Of a stretch of DNA of 64,000 nt, positions 21,625-32,470 are shown piece by piece. The DNA lies in assembly GCA_037127315.1 (NCBI GenBank), contig JBBBDQ010000421.1, positions 3,887,501 through 3,951,500 of the forward strand. The letters are read 5' to 3'. The DNA comes from Ascarosepion bandense. Its lineage: Eukaryota > Mollusca > Cephalopoda > Sepiida > Sepiidae. A program made the position numbers and the translations under genes. The stretch's first letter is position 1. Each line of letters opens with the position of its first letter. The notes under the pieces were generated by a model, which made no database searches, had not been told where the DNA came from, and saw nothing but the letters and a program-made list of their open reading frames with translations.

Positions 21625-22165
21625 AATTTAACGAACTGGGAGGTGTTATAAAATATGAAGGAAAATATGACGCAGGAATTCTAAAGCACATAGGAATACA
21701 AGAAGATGTCTTTCAGAAAATAAGCAAAGTATTAAAATAGGAAAATTTCATTAGAAACAATGAAAAGAGTGCTAAATTGTTATGTAATATCAATCCTCTT
21801 ATAAAGTAACGAATACCGGGCAATTTCTTCACAGATGAAGACTAGACTTGAGACAGCAGAGATGTGGCACTACACAAGTATGCTGAGAGTAGCGAGTATG
21901 TGAGCAAAAGTGACACTTGAACTAAAGGAAACTTCTTGGATGCATATTAAAGAAAAAGGGATTGAAGACTTTGAGACTTACAAGACATATTGAAAGCCAG
22001 AAGGATAGAGGGAAACATTGTGTTTACTTAAGTTTGTGTGAAGTGATAACCAAGCTAGGATTGGTAGGGATAGTCAAAGAAAAACAGAGCTACAAAGAAT
22101 AGGACATTGTAGAGAGCCATGATCCTTCACGTCCTGGTGGAACACGGCACATAAAAGAAGAAGAA
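21625..22165 (+). pseudogene. RTE-like LINE 3' end (copy 2, degenerate)
   Basis: The tail domain can be followed through several frames: GGVIKYEGKYDAGI, FQKISKVLK, ETMKRVLNCYVISIL, then LETAEMWHYTSMLRVASM and HVLVEHGT near the end, with AAGAAGAAG at 22158-22166. Many stops and indels make this the oldest copy of the family in the window. 21430-21520 upstream is an AGAAGAAGTAG-rich purine tract. Confidence 0.6.
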
Positions 22166-22311
22166 TGCTTCTTACTGCAGATTCTTTAGAGGGCATAGAA
22201 CCACGAACCGAGAAATAACTTGCGGTTTTTTTTATAGGTCGGTTATCCCGACATTCAATGCATCACCTATCCTTCTATTTGTCTATAATTGTGGAGACAT
22301 GTATATTTATA

Positions 22312-22963
22312 CTAGCAGTATAGCCCGGCGTTGCTCGGGTGTAATGAAATCTTTAAAACTAATCCATGGTCCTGGAGCTCAGACTCTTTGGACGTTGGCA
22401 TGAAAGACTAAAAAGCAATAGTTATTTCCAGTTAAAGCGAAACCGTAGACTGAAAGAAAAATGAATGGATGTAAGTCAAATTTTAATTTCCTGGTATCGA
22501 TATCAAATAAGTTTTTTTCGTCGTAAACTGAATTTTGAAGGCTAAATAAGTCCTCTGAGTAAATGGTATCATGGCTGAGACTAAGAACTACAATTATACC
22601 TACTTAGAGCCAAATCCGAAGCAAAAACTAAAATAAAAGGGCTGAAAAAATACATATAGGCAGATAAACAGACACACACACAAAGATCTTGCCTTTTATA
22701 TATATATTATTGGTTTTCAGCACCATTGTAATAACTGCAACCTTGAAACTTCTGAATATCGTTTCACATGTCTTTGTCTATGAGTATATCAAATTTGATT
22801 AAAATCGGACCCCTCCTTCTATAACCCGATTTTTTCGATTTTCGATATTTATCGGGGGTACTTTGACGCAAAACCTAGCTAAGAACACTCGCAGACGCTT
22901 ATAGTACATCTGTGTAAATTTTCAAGAAAATCGGTTCAGCCGTTTCGGAGTCTATAGGTAACA

Positions 22964-22998
<35 letters not shown>

Positions 22999-23027
22999 GC
23001 AAAGTTCCATTTATAAATAAGTTTAGA
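22312..23027 (-). mobile_element. Non-autonomous Helitron, full length (copy 5)
   Basis: This is the best termini of the family: minus-strand start A|TCTAAACTTATTTATAAATG at 23027, then at the other end the perfect hairpin CCCGAGCAACGCCGGG, CTATACTG and CTAG|T at 22315-22312. Length is 716 bp. Host bases A and T flank the ends as required for insertion between A and T. It adjoins an RTE fragment that starts at 23030, whose coding strand it interrupts. Confidence 0.88.
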
Positions 23028-23029
23028 TA

Positions 23030-23210
23030 ATGCATTCAGTCTTCTTACAATTGATACTTATTCCTTTCTTCTCGCTTTCATTTACTGTCTTCTGTAAGAT
23101 TTCTTGTAGCTTCGTTTCCATGTCTTTTATCAACACTGTGCCATCTGCATATCTTATGTTGTTAAGAACATGACAGGTAATTTTCCTTTATTACCTTGTC
23201 TAGTATTTTT
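23030..23210 (-). pseudogene. RTE-like LINE reverse transcriptase piece
   Basis: The minus strand reads NNIRYADGTVLIKDMETKLQ, then EILQKTVNESEKKGISINCK and KTECI, ending where the Helitron begins. This is RT motif C and the following helix-sheet region. The catalytic YADD is YADG here (TAT GCA GAT GGC), removing the second metal-binding Asp. Continuation further upstream of the coding strand (to about 23530) is noisy. Confidence 0.7.
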
Positions 23211-23574
23211 TGCGTTTTCTTTTCTGTATCTACTAATAACAGGTTTTGTTAATATTGTGTCGATAAATAATGAATAATTGTAGGATTTCTAGATCTCTTG
23301 TAAAAGCTAAATAATTCTAGTGAGTAAAAGCATCCTTGTATCAAGCCCTTTTCTATTTTTGTGTGCTTACGCAATTCATTTTATGTCCGCATGGAGGCGA
23401 TTACCTCTCAGTAAATGTTTTGGATTAAAGTTTTTTAGTAGTTCAAATAGATCTTTGTGTCGTACCATATCAAATGGAACTATAGATGTATGTTTTTATG
23501 AACTTGTATTCCTCACTCTGATAGAATTCTGATGATACCCACGCGATAATACAGCATTTACGATGTGGAATCTA

Positions 23575-23579
23575 TCAGT

Positions 23580-23637
<58 letters not shown>

Positions 23638-23672
23638 AATTTAAAAATTAAAATATATATATATATGTTATT
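23575..23672. repeat. (AC)n and (TA)n microsatellites
   Basis: CACACA from 23581 to 23612 followed by TATATA runs to about 23665. Confidence 0.95.
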
Positions 23673-23674
23673 AA

Positions 23675-24330
23675 TTTTTTTTTAATCGTATCACCCCGAG
23701 CAAGGCGATAACACCACTGATGTGCAGGGGGCTACATAACAGTAAAAAGATTAAGTAGAAGAGAGTGAAGAGAAAGACGAGTCAGTTAGAAAGGAGCAAG
23801 AGAAGGATAGGAATACAGATGTGATGACAGTTGCAAAGGTGGTGTAGAAAGAACTAGTCAAGTGGTTAAGAGATGAGCATTGATATTGCATTTAAATTCC
23901 TGGAGGCTGTAGCCGTCAGGAAAGCAAGAATATGGAAGCGAGTTCCACAGGCGGGAAGTGCAAGAGAAGAAGCTGCAGGAGTAGAATTGTCGTCTGTATT
24001 TGTTTGATCTAACTGTGAATGGGTGAGATCATTACCAATCTGGTTGCACGAGTAAACACCTGTTGCAAAGGCACCAGTGACTTCAGTTCGTTGGAGTAGA
24101 AGCCATGAAAGTATTTATAGAACAGACAAAGGGAAACCACATTCCGTCGGTAGGGAAATAGCTGAAGTCGAGCCGCCATGTCGGTTCCTATCACATTACT
24201 GATTCTCCTTTGGAGCCTGTCAAGAACACTGAGATGAACAGCAGGCGCGACTGACCATCTATGGCAGCAGTATTCCATACACGGACATGCGTGCGTTGAT
24301 ATGGGGTAAAACACCAGCCCAAGGGGAAAA
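23675..24330 (-). pseudogene. APE-type LINE 3' end with intact 3' UTR
   Basis: The minus strand holds the C-terminal tail (MEYCCHRWSVAPAVHLSVLD, RLQRRISNVIGTDMAARLQL, SLCLFYKYFHGFYSNELKSL) up to 24009. A 3' UTR with TTAATCTTTTTACTGTTATG, TAGCCCCCTGCACATCAGTG and GCCTTGCTCGGGGTGATACG follows. This is the unexpanded form of the UTR that has become a 27-bp minisatellite at 27.4-29.8 kb: the TAATCTTTTTACT-GTTATGTAGCCCCC segment is present once. Confidence 0.85.
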
Positions 24331-24348
24331 AACTATTCAATGTGTAGG

Positions 24349-24356
<8 letters not shown>

Positions 24357-24400
<44 letters not shown>

Positions 24401-24413
24401 TTTTTTTTTTTTT
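24357..24413. repeat. (CT)n then poly-T
   Basis: About 20 CT units followed by a T run. Confidence 0.95.
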
Positions 24414-25497
24414 TGTCTTTATAATATTTACAGGATTCAAACTTCTTGACGTCTGTTTATCTTCAATTTCACATCTGTTCTAGTGTTCTCAACTGTTTCG
24501 GCAATGTAACCTCTTACAAAACCATTAACTGCATACCGGACTGAGTCTTTTAAAAGAAAAGTTCAAATTTGGCTTCTTAAAAAGAAACAAACACTTAAAA
24601 ATGCAATGATAAACTCGGATTAATATACGAAATCTGTTCGGAAATTATCGAAGGAAATCGCGCCTTCATCTACTTCAAAATACTCTTGTTTGGGCGTGAA
24701 ATTTGATTCCAGTCTTTCTTACGCTTTTCTATAAAACCATCTCCAAAAATCTTCCCATCCACATAGTTTCTTTAATCTCATCTATAATCAGAATTTTCCA
24801 CCTTCTTAAAACGATTTTAGCTATGGGAAAATACAAATCTTTAGGGAGTATGAACCGATGCAATGTTTTGCCAAAATTCCCAACACAAATTTTGAAGAAT
24901 TACAAGAAATTGAATTATATTGAAAATGATTGGAAACGTTCCTGACAGTCTACGTGATTCCCATATTTTTTTTTTCAATTCCATGAGTACAAGTCGTCGA
25001 TTACCTTTGAAGTTTTCGCGTCTTCACTATTTTACGCTGTTCTGAGTACACATATAGATTTCAAAGGATTCGTGCTCAGGTCTAATGCGGCAATATTTCG
25101 GCTTCACTCAAGGAACAATCTCCAAGTTTCAAGCAAAATTTTATGCATATTATCTCTGAATGTAAAGGCCGCACAATACACAAACTCACTCAATGTCATC
25201 TTACTAGCGACTAAGTAATCTTACGGAAGGGTAAAGAAACATTCAAACGATTGTTTAATCTCAGCAATGAAAATAACATGGAAATATAAGAACCTAAACA
25301 GGTAATTGTTTCTACAATAATAATAATAATCAAACCATATAATAATTATGAATGTGTATTTATCTGCATATATTTATATTTTCTGTCCTAGCTGTAGTGA
25401 GAATGGAGGTAAATTAAGTTAGTACTTTCTAAGTGATTACTTTCCTTAGTCGGTTTAATAATCTATACAAAAAATATTTATTTGCATTTAGACGAAA
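24414..25497. other. No gene recognised
   Basis: Unique, AT-rich. An 80-codon plus frame at 24703-24945 begins with a hydrophobic segment (VFLTLFYKTISKN ... SLISSIIRIFHLL) but has no recognisable family, no coding bias visible to me and no support. ATAATAATAATAA occurs at 25317-25331. Confidence 0.4.
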
Positions 25498-25692
25498 TTA
25501 GTTACCGAGCGAAATCAATTGTTTATATGAATTTTTCTTAAATTCCTGTCTTATTTGTTCAAGCTTTTCATGTGAGGCACTCAAATACGGTTGTCTTTTA
25601 AATGATAGTCTTGCTTCAACTTGAAATCGCCTTTGTCGTTGCCGTGTTTGTCGTTCTGTTGCTAATCTTTTTCTTCGGAGAGATATTTCCAT
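25498..25692 (-). CDS. Small Arg/Gln-rich ORF, unknown
   Basis: 64 codons beginning MEISLRRKRLATERQTRQRQ and ending NSYKQLISLGN. It is strongly basic and probably helical. Such RRxRLAxxRxxR stretches occur near the N-termini of some Helitron-like replicases and other mobile-element proteins, but the match is too general to name a function. There is no start context or neighbour that argues for expression. It could be a remnant or a chance frame. Confidence 0.2.
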   Translation of the reverse strand: MEISLRRKRLATERQTRQRQRRFQVEARLSFKRQPYLSASHEKLEQIRQEFKKNSYKQLISLGN

Positions 25693-25974
25693 TTCACGGT
25701 TATATTAAACACAACTTTTTTTTAACATGAAGTCATTGACCAAAAAGTGATTTATATAATACCAAGAGTAATCAATAAATCATAAATACCATTGAACGTC
25801 TGCAAAATATAAAGGGAACGCATTAATTAAACGATTCATTGGCCTCTATTTTATATGTGAATTTTTATCTTCTCTTTATTGAATCTCAATACATTGTTTC
25901 AAAACTTTTGTTTTATTGCAACTCAGAATTAAAACTCTCTAACAATCGCCGTCATTTTTAATGACGCGGATACA

Positions 25975-25975
25975 C

Positions 25976-26006
<31 letters not shown>

Positions 26007-26440
26007 GAGAAAACTTGTCTATTAATTGATATGGCTTGTCCAGCGGATTGTAACATAGCAACCAAGGAATTTGAAAAACTGTCAAAATATAAAGACCTGG
26101 AAATTGAAATAGAAAAAATGTGGAAATTGAAAACAAGAGTTGTGCCAGTGATAGTAGGTGCACTTGGAATGATAAAAAATGGAACAAAACAACACATTGA
26201 AAGAATCCCTGGAAACCCCAGCTTAAGAGATATGCAAAAAAATTGTCTTATTAAGTACAGACCACACACTAAGGAAAACTTTATCTATGTAACGCTAGGG
26301 ATGATAGGGAAGATAGAAAAACATGAAATGGGGCCATAACAACACGCCACTACCTGCCTTAGGTCACCCCGCAGACTTGGTTGGTAGTGAGACCAAAGCA
26401 GAAATCGAAATATGATGAAAAATGACATAATAATAATAAT
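25975..26440 (+). mobile_element. R4/Dong-like LINE tail inside (TAA)n
   Basis: A TAA microsatellite (25974-26005) precedes a coding tail, MACPADCNIATKEFEKLSKY and KDLEIEIEKMWKLKTRVVPV, then IVGALGMIKNGTKQHIERIP. This resembles the C-terminal segment of LINEs with a restriction-like endonuclease (pattern ACPxD..V..KE.EK..KY.DL..E...W....VPIVVGALG). A 3' UTR (CCACTACCTGCCTTAGGTCA, TGGTTGGTAGTGAGACCAAA) and a second ATAATAATAATAATG run follow. Dong elements are known to insert into TAA repeats, which fits the flanks. The copy is strongly 5'-truncated, with no RT. Confidence 0.7.
26031..26339 (+). pseudogene. Restriction-like-endonuclease LINE C-terminus
   Basis: A 102-codon frame covers the tail described for the host element. 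Residues after about position 82 (KENFIYVTLGMIGKIEKHEM) no longer resemble the family, so a frameshift probably lies near 26255. A second, more decayed fragment of the same domain is at 37018-37130. Confidence 0.65.
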
Positions 26441-26584
26441 GCATCAAGCATGATTCTCGTGGCTTCTCATCTTCATTGATTGGTGTTAACGTGTACATTT
26501 TTTGTCTTGGGGAATTAAGATGGGCTAGAGTCTATATTTGTTTTATGGCTTTTTTTCTTTGGTGCCCCAAATACATGAATTTAA
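26441..26584. other. No feature recognised
   Basis: Short unique spacer between two LINE tails. Confidence 0.5.
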
Positions 26585-26845
26585 GCAAGCTACTAGATTG
26601 GCAACTAGATCTCACCCTTTTACTCTTTAAATAGTTAAATGCAACTGCCTTTTCTACTTCAACAGTTTTTTTTTCACTTCCCACCTGTAGAACTCATTTC
26701 TGTTTAACTGCTAATCTGAAAACTACAATCTTCAAAAATTTAAATACAATTTCAATCATCATCATCTTTCACTTTCTCTTCTTGTAGCCCCCTGCATACA
26801 AGTGGCATTGCTGCTTTGCTTGGAGTGAAATGATAAAGAAACAGT
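26585..26845 (+). mobile_element. APE-type LINE 3' end
   Basis: GCTACTAGATTGGCAACTAG and CTCACCCTTTTACTCTTTAA correspond to RLATRSHPFT of the LINE tail; then CACTTCCCACCTGTAGAACT, and the terminus TTGTAGCCCCCTGCATACAA ... TGCTTGGAGTGAAATGATAA. Stops and deletions throughout. Confidence 0.75.
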
Positions 26846-27219
26846 ACCACAGATTTGTCAATTGGCACACCTTAATCATTAGGGACTGAGGTGCTGCGAA
26901 TTTCTGTTCATGAGCAGGGGTGTTAAGTGGGCATCATGGCTAAGTGCTGAGAGATTTTTGTTTTTTAAGTTTGTAGGATGTGGCAGCCAAAGCGACTTGG
27001 GAGTCATATCTAGTTATTCGGGAACACCCACAATCGGAGACGGTCTGAGCTAACCGGAATGCCAAACAGGAAAGTATTTCTTCCTGCAAGGTATGCGCTG
27101 CTTTTATCAAAACCATGCATGTTGTGATTTAACTCGAGTTTTTTTTAATATGTTGGTTAATGGTGCATTATGTGTAGTAGGGTTTATTGTATCATCCTAA
27201 CAGTCATGTTTCAAACTTT
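26846..27219. other. No gene recognised
   Basis: Unique. AGTCATATCTAGTTATTCGG and neighbouring mixed-composition sequence around 26880-27080 show no family I know. Confidence 0.4.
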
Positions 27220-27224
27220 CCATA

Positions 27225-29880
27225 TTCTTGCTTTCCTGACGGCTACAACCTCCAGGAATTTAAATGCAATGTCAATACTTATCTCTTAACCACTTGACTC
27301 TAGTTCTTTCTACACCACTCTGTATATCCTTTCCTTCCTCTCTACCTTTGCAAGTGTCATCACACCTGTATTTCGATCCTTCTCTTACTCCTTTCTAACT
27401 GGTTCGTCTTTCTCGTCACTCTCTCCTATCTAATCTTTTTACACTTATGTAGCCCCCTAATCTTTTTACTCTTATGTAGGCCCCAATCTTTTTACTCTAA
27501 TGTCGCCCCCTAATCTTTTTACTCTAATGTCGCCCCCTAATCTTTTTACTCTTATGTAGCCACCAATCTTTTTACTCTTATGTCTCCCCCTCATCTTTTT
27601 ACACTTATGTCTCCCCCTCATCTTTTTAATCTTATGTAGCCCCCAAACTTTTTACTCTGATGTACCCCCCTAATCTTTTTACTCTTATGTCGCCCACAAT
27701 CTTTTTACTCTCATGTCACCCCCTAATCTTTTTACTCTTATGTCACCCCCTAATCTTTTTACTCTTAGGTAGCCCCCAATCTTTTTACTCTTATGTCTCC
27801 CCAACATCTTTTTACTCTTATGTCACCCCCTCATCTTTTTACTCTTATGTAGCCCCCAATCTTTTTACTCTTATATCGCTCCCTAAACTTTTTACTCTTA
27901 TGTAGCGCCCAATCTTTTTACTCTTATGTCTCCCCCTCATCATTTTACTCTTATGTCTCCCCCTCATCTTTTTACTCTGATGTCGCCACCTAATCTTTTT
28001 ACTCTGATGTCGCCCCCTAATCTTTTTACTCTGATGTCGCCCCCTAATATTTTTACTCTGATGTAGCCCCCTAATCTTTTTACTCTTATGTAGCCACCAA
28101 TCTTTTTACTCTTATGTCTCCCCCTTATCTTCTTACTCTTAAGTAGCCCCCTCTAATCTTTTTACTCTTATGTTGCCCCCTCATTTTTTACTCTTATATG
28201 CTTACCCTTACATTTTACTCTTACGTAGCCCCAAATCTTTTCCTCTTATATATCGCCCCTAATCTTTTTACTCTTGTGCTCTCCCCTAATCTTTTTACTC
28301 TTCCTGCAACCCCTAATCTTTTACTCTTATGTCGCCCCCTAATCTTTTTACTCTTATGTCGCCCCCTAATCTTTTTATCTTTATGTCCTTACATAATCTT
28401 TTTACTCTTGGCAGCGCCCAATCTTTTACTCTTGTCTCTTATGCAATCTTTACTCTATGTCTCCCCCTCATCTTTTTACTCTTGTCTCCCCTCATCATTT
28501 TTACTCTTGTCTCCCCATCATCTTTTTACTCTTGTCTCCCCATCATCTTTTTACTCTTGCCTTCTCCCTCTCAATCTTTTACTCTTATGTCATGCCCTAA
28601 TCTTTTTACTCTTATATCTCCCCCCTAATCTTTTTACTCTTCTATCTCCCCTCATCTTTTTACTCTTACTCTCCCTCATCTTTTTACTCTTATGACTCCC
28701 CCTCATCTTTTTACTCTTACTGACTCCCCCTCTCTTTTTACTCTTAGCTCCCCTGTCTGCTTTTTGTAACTCTTATGACTCCTCTCTCTTTTTACACTTA
28801 TGTCGCCCCCTAATCTTTTTAATCTTATGTAGCCCCCAATCTTTTTACTCTTATGTCTCCCCCTCATCTTTTTACTCTTATATCGCCCCCTAATCTTTTT
28901 ACTCTTATGTAGCGCCCAATCTTTTTACTCTTATGTAGCCCACAATCTTTTTACTCTTATGTCGCCCACAATCTTTTTACTCTTATGTCGCCCACAATCA
29001 TTTTACTCTTATGTCGCCCTCTAAAATTTTACTATTACGTAACCCCCCAATCTTTTTACGCTTATGTCTCCCCCTAATCTTTTTACTCTTATATCACCCC
29101 CTAATCTTTTTACACTTATGTCTCCCCCTCATCTTTTTACTCTTATGTCTCCCCCTCATCTTTTTACTCTTATGTCTCCCCCTCATCTTTTTACTCTTAT
29201 GTCTCCCTCTCATCTTTTTACTCTTATGTAGCCCCCGCATCTTTTTACTCTTATGTCACCCCCTAATCTTTTTACTCTTATGTCACCCCCTAATCTTTTT
29301 ACTCTTATATCACCCCCTAATCTTTTTACTCTTATGTCTCCCCCTCATCTTTTTACTCTTATGTCTCCCCCTCATCTTTTTACTCTTATGTCTCCCTCTC
29401 ATCTTTTTACTCTTATGTAGCCCCCGCATCTTTTTACTCTTATGTCACCCCCTAATCTTTTTACTCTTATGTCACCCCCTAATCTTTTTACTCTTATGTC
29501 TCCCCCTCATCTTTTTACTCTTATGTAGCCCCCTCATCTTTTTACTCTTATGTAGCCCCCTCATCTTTTTACTCTTATGTAGCCCCCTAATCTTTTTACT
29601 CTTATGTCTCCCCCTTATCTTCTTACTCTTAAGTTGCCGCCTTATCTTCTTACTCTTAAGTAGCCCCCTTATCTTCTTACTCTTAAGTAGCCCCCTTATC
29701 TTCTTACTCTTAAGTAGCCCCCTTATCTTCTTACTCTTATGTCGCCCCCTCATCTTCTTACTCTTATGTCGCCCCCTCATCTTTTTACTCTTATGTCTCC
29801 CCCTCATCTTTTTACTCTTATGTAGCACCCTTCACATTAGTGGCTTCACCGCCTTGCTCGAGGTGATACAATTAAAAAAA
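27225..29880 (+). mobile_element. LINE 3' end interrupted by a minisatellite
   Basis: 27225-27430 is the LINE tail and 3' UTR (CTTGCTTTCCTGACGGCTAC, CCTCCAGGAATTTAAATGCA, TTTCTACACCACTCTGTATA), collinear with the minus-strand copy at 23735-23930. 29826-29880 is the family terminus (TAGCACCCTTCACATTAGTG ... GCTCGAGGTGATACAATTAA). Between them, where the other copy has one CTTTTTACT-GTTATGTAGCCCC segment, lie about 88 tandem copies of it. Confidence 0.85.
27427..29826 (+). repeat. 27-bp minisatellite, ~88 units, derived from LINE 3' UTR
   Basis: The unit is CTAATCTTTTTACTCTTATGT plus a variable six-base block such as CGCCCC, CTCCCC or AGCCCC. The period is 27 bp over most of the array; 28200-28790 is scrambled with shorter, degenerate units. 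Variants are clustered, for example TTATCTTCTTACTCTTAAGT at 29600-29750. A 7-unit, 189-bp higher-order repeat is visible: GCCCCCGCAT at 29231 and again at 29420 with the same order of neighbouring variants. Because 27 is nine codons, long frames exist on both strands (for example 29011-29901 plus, with a nine-residue LPLIFLLLC period); they are artefacts. Confidence 0.97.
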
Positions 29881-30560
29881 AATTTAGAATCTACTGAGTA
29901 GAATCAATTGTGGATACGAATGCTGTTATTTGTAACTATATTTTTTGTAACTATTAACATTTTTATTGATAATATTCTTTATTATTGATTACATTATTAT
30001 TTGCCTATATCTGCCCAGTATTCCAAATGGACAACGCCTTTTCATTTTTAGTTTGAGCAGTATGTATTACATTTATCGACCTGTGTATGCAGGAAATCTC
30101 AGAAAATGTGCTCTCTCTTGAAGCAATAAAAATGTCAGATTGAAAATAGATTATTAATTCTTTAGGAATTGCTTTGGATACGAAACTGGGCAAATAAGCA
30201 AGAATATCTTGCGTTTCCTGTTGCCTCTGGTTTCAATTATTCAGACCCGAACGCTACATCATAGACTGTATCAACAGCGGACAATTTTACTAGATTTATT
30301 TTATGAGGGACAGTAATCGTAGCCTAGTTTCTCAGAAAAAGAGAGAGATATGATCAAGAATATACATGTTATCACCACGAGCTGGCTTACCTAAATAAAG
30401 AATCTATGTGCGGCGTATTGCTTTGACCTTTCTAATTCTTTCAGTCGTTTCAGTATCTTTGCGATTTTTTTATGTTATACCAAAACTTTTAAAAAAAAGC
30501 CATCACTGGCCTGAACCATCCACTCTCAATTTGAGTCACCATTTCTAACAAGTAGTTTAT
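29881..30560. other. No gene recognised
   Basis: AT-rich unique sequence. The small frame at 30005-30193 minus shows nothing recognisable. Confidence 0.5.
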
Positions 30561-30561
30561 C

Positions 30562-31030
30562 ATTGGAGTTGGTACCTCCAATAATTTTCGATACTTAGCT
30601 TTAAAATTAATTTTTATAAATGAAAAAGCTTTTTTGAAGCTTACATTTTAACTTTTATTGAAAGCTAGATGATTAAATATACTATTTTAAGTAAGCAAAA
30701 TGCTATGGTGTATTTCAAACAAAAGTTATATTGATTGGAATCGCTTCTTTCTTTTTGTTTTTTTTGTTTTTTTTTTCTAAACTAGCTGATTATTTCAATT
30801 TTTAGTCGTCTTTCATCGCATGTAAACCTCTGTATTAAAAATACCAAAATTTTTTTTTTTTCTGAAACCCTATTTGAGAAATATTAGTTGATTTAAAGTT
30901 AAATTAATCTGATTTGAAACATATATTATTTAATTTAAGTTTAAAGTAATAGAGAATTGGATTTTTAAAACACAGCATTAGCGGTGATTACGTACTTCTC
31001 ATCGATTGTCAATCACGTAACAAGTGCTGA
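30562..31030 (+). repeat. Left arm of a long inverted repeat
   Basis: Starts GTTGGTACCTCCAATAATTT and TTCGATACTTAGCTTTAAAA. The reverse complement of 36520-36980 shows the same order of landmarks: GGTACC, AATTTTCGATAC, TTTTAAAATTA, AAGCTAGATGATTAAAT, TTATATTGATT, TATTTGAGAAA, AAAGTTAAATTAATCTGATTTG and, near the inner end, TGATTACG. Identity is moderate, so the pair is old. Whether the arms are TIRs of one element or two inverted copies is open. Confidence 0.6.
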
Positions 31031-32129
31031 TAAAGGTGCTGACAGTTTTACTGTTATTCTACGGAGAATTAATCTGTTAAAATATAATTTAAGATTTATA
31101 TTTTTATACAATCTCTAAATACACAGCAATCTTTAAAATGTTGAAAAATAATCACTGTAATATAATTTTTAGAAATTTACTAGTTATCGCTCTTATTACT
31201 TTATTTACTTTAAATTTACTAGTTATCACTCTTATTTCCTGATAATGTCGTGTATGGTTAAGCATACTTTCAAAAACGCATGTTAATATTTTATATACAT
31301 GAAAATTTTTGTTTTTAATATTTTATAAATCTTGGTTTAAAATTATTTTCTGAAGCTTTTCAATTTTTGACTAGTAAATATAGTTCTCACGTAATAACAA
31401 TATCACCTAACTTGATAAAAGTAATGCAAAATTTTGAGATTTACATATTATAAAATATTATAATTGAAACTTTTAAAACATGCAAACAATTCTGGTAAAA
31501 ATTCATTATTCATCGAATTTTTTTATTTAAGGCAATAGTGTCCTTAATAAATCATATTTATAAAAGCAATCAAAAGCTTTTCTAAAGAAATAATCTCTTA
31601 GTTTTATTCCATTTTTTCGAAAAATGAGTAGAAGTTTGAAAATAATAATGATGGTTTACATTCTACAAGGAATCCTGCTTTTAAATAATAAAAAAAACTC
31701 GTATGAAAATTTAATTTTTCATAATTCATTGAAATTAATCTGTGGGGGTAAAATATGCAAAAATTAAAATATTTTAAATGTTTTTCTTAAAAAAATGTCG
31801 TTGTCATACACCTTCAAGTGCTACCTCCGGATATGTCATCATTGTTGTTACTCCCAAGTCATCAGAAGTTTCGAGTCTAGGCAACATGCTTCTTCGTTGG
31901 GTGACCCGACCGTAATGTGATCAGCATTCGGTCTACATCCAGAGGCAAAAAACTACGCCCAGTAAAACGTGTTACTTATTCTAGCGGAGCAGTTCAATTT
32001 CTAGTCAGATGACCACTCTTAGCTATTCTGATTGGTCGAAAAAACACCACAAGGTGGAAAAGATAGAATCTGTCACCCGTGTATTTATTTTCATACTTCC
32101 TTATTTTTCTTTACCTCTCAACTGTCTAT
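31031..32129. other. Interior of the long inverted repeat, left side
   Basis: AT-rich. 31840-32080 is GC-richer and more complex (TGGGTGACCCGACCGTAATG, ATTCTGATTGGTCGAAAAAA) but has no long frame. No family identified. Confidence 0.4.
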
Positions 32130-32367
32130 CTATAAACTAACTTGAAAGTTAGTTTATAGAGAAAAAAAATGAAGATGAAGGATTACCCTAATCTTGAGGG
32201 AGGTGAAAATGTATGGATTATTTACAACTTTAGTAAAAATGTAGTCGAGTAAACAATGATAAAAACAAAAAGAAAACATGAAATGAATTATATTGATATA
32301 TGTATATATCAATATAATTCATTTCATTTTTTTTTCTCTATAAACTAACTTTCAAGTTAGTTTATAG
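32130..32367. repeat. Nested palindromes
   Basis: Two 30-bp hairpins, 32130-32159 (CTATAAACTAACT-TGAA-AGTTAGTTTATAG) and its exact reverse complement at 32338-32367, bracket a perfect palindrome at 32278-32327 with 23-bp arms (ATGAAATGAATTATATTGAT plus ATA) and a TGTA loop. The outer inverted repeat extends inward to about 44 bp (through GAGAAAAAAAATGA). No coding. This looks like a small foldback MITE with subterminal hairpins, or DNA rearranged by cruciform resolution. Confidence 0.85.
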
Positions 32368-32470
32368 TAGGTACCTCCACTTTTTCGGCAAAAATTTACG
32401 ATACCTAATTTTAAAATTAAAATTTTAAAATACACTGTTCTTAACGAGGTTAGAACGAATTTTTCATTAT
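32368..32470 (+). repeat. Third copy of the GGTACCTCC repeat end
   Basis: AGGTACCTCCACTTTTTCGG, TTTACGATACCTAATTTTAA and AATTAAAATTTTAAAATACA match the beginning of the arm at 30562 in the same orientation, directly after the nested palindrome. A fourth, shorter GGTACCTCTAATG is at 35287. Confidence 0.5.

Noticed and set aside
11420..29826. CRISPR array
   Set aside because: Repeats are contiguous or vary by point changes without unique spacers, and the window is eukaryotic.
29011..29901. 296-codon open frame (nine-residue LPLIFLLLC repeat), and its minus-strand counterpart with KSKKMRGRH repeats at 29472-29828
   Set aside because: The 27-bp minisatellite period is nine codons, so open frames arise automatically on both strands. 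No start context, no flanking gene and no domain.
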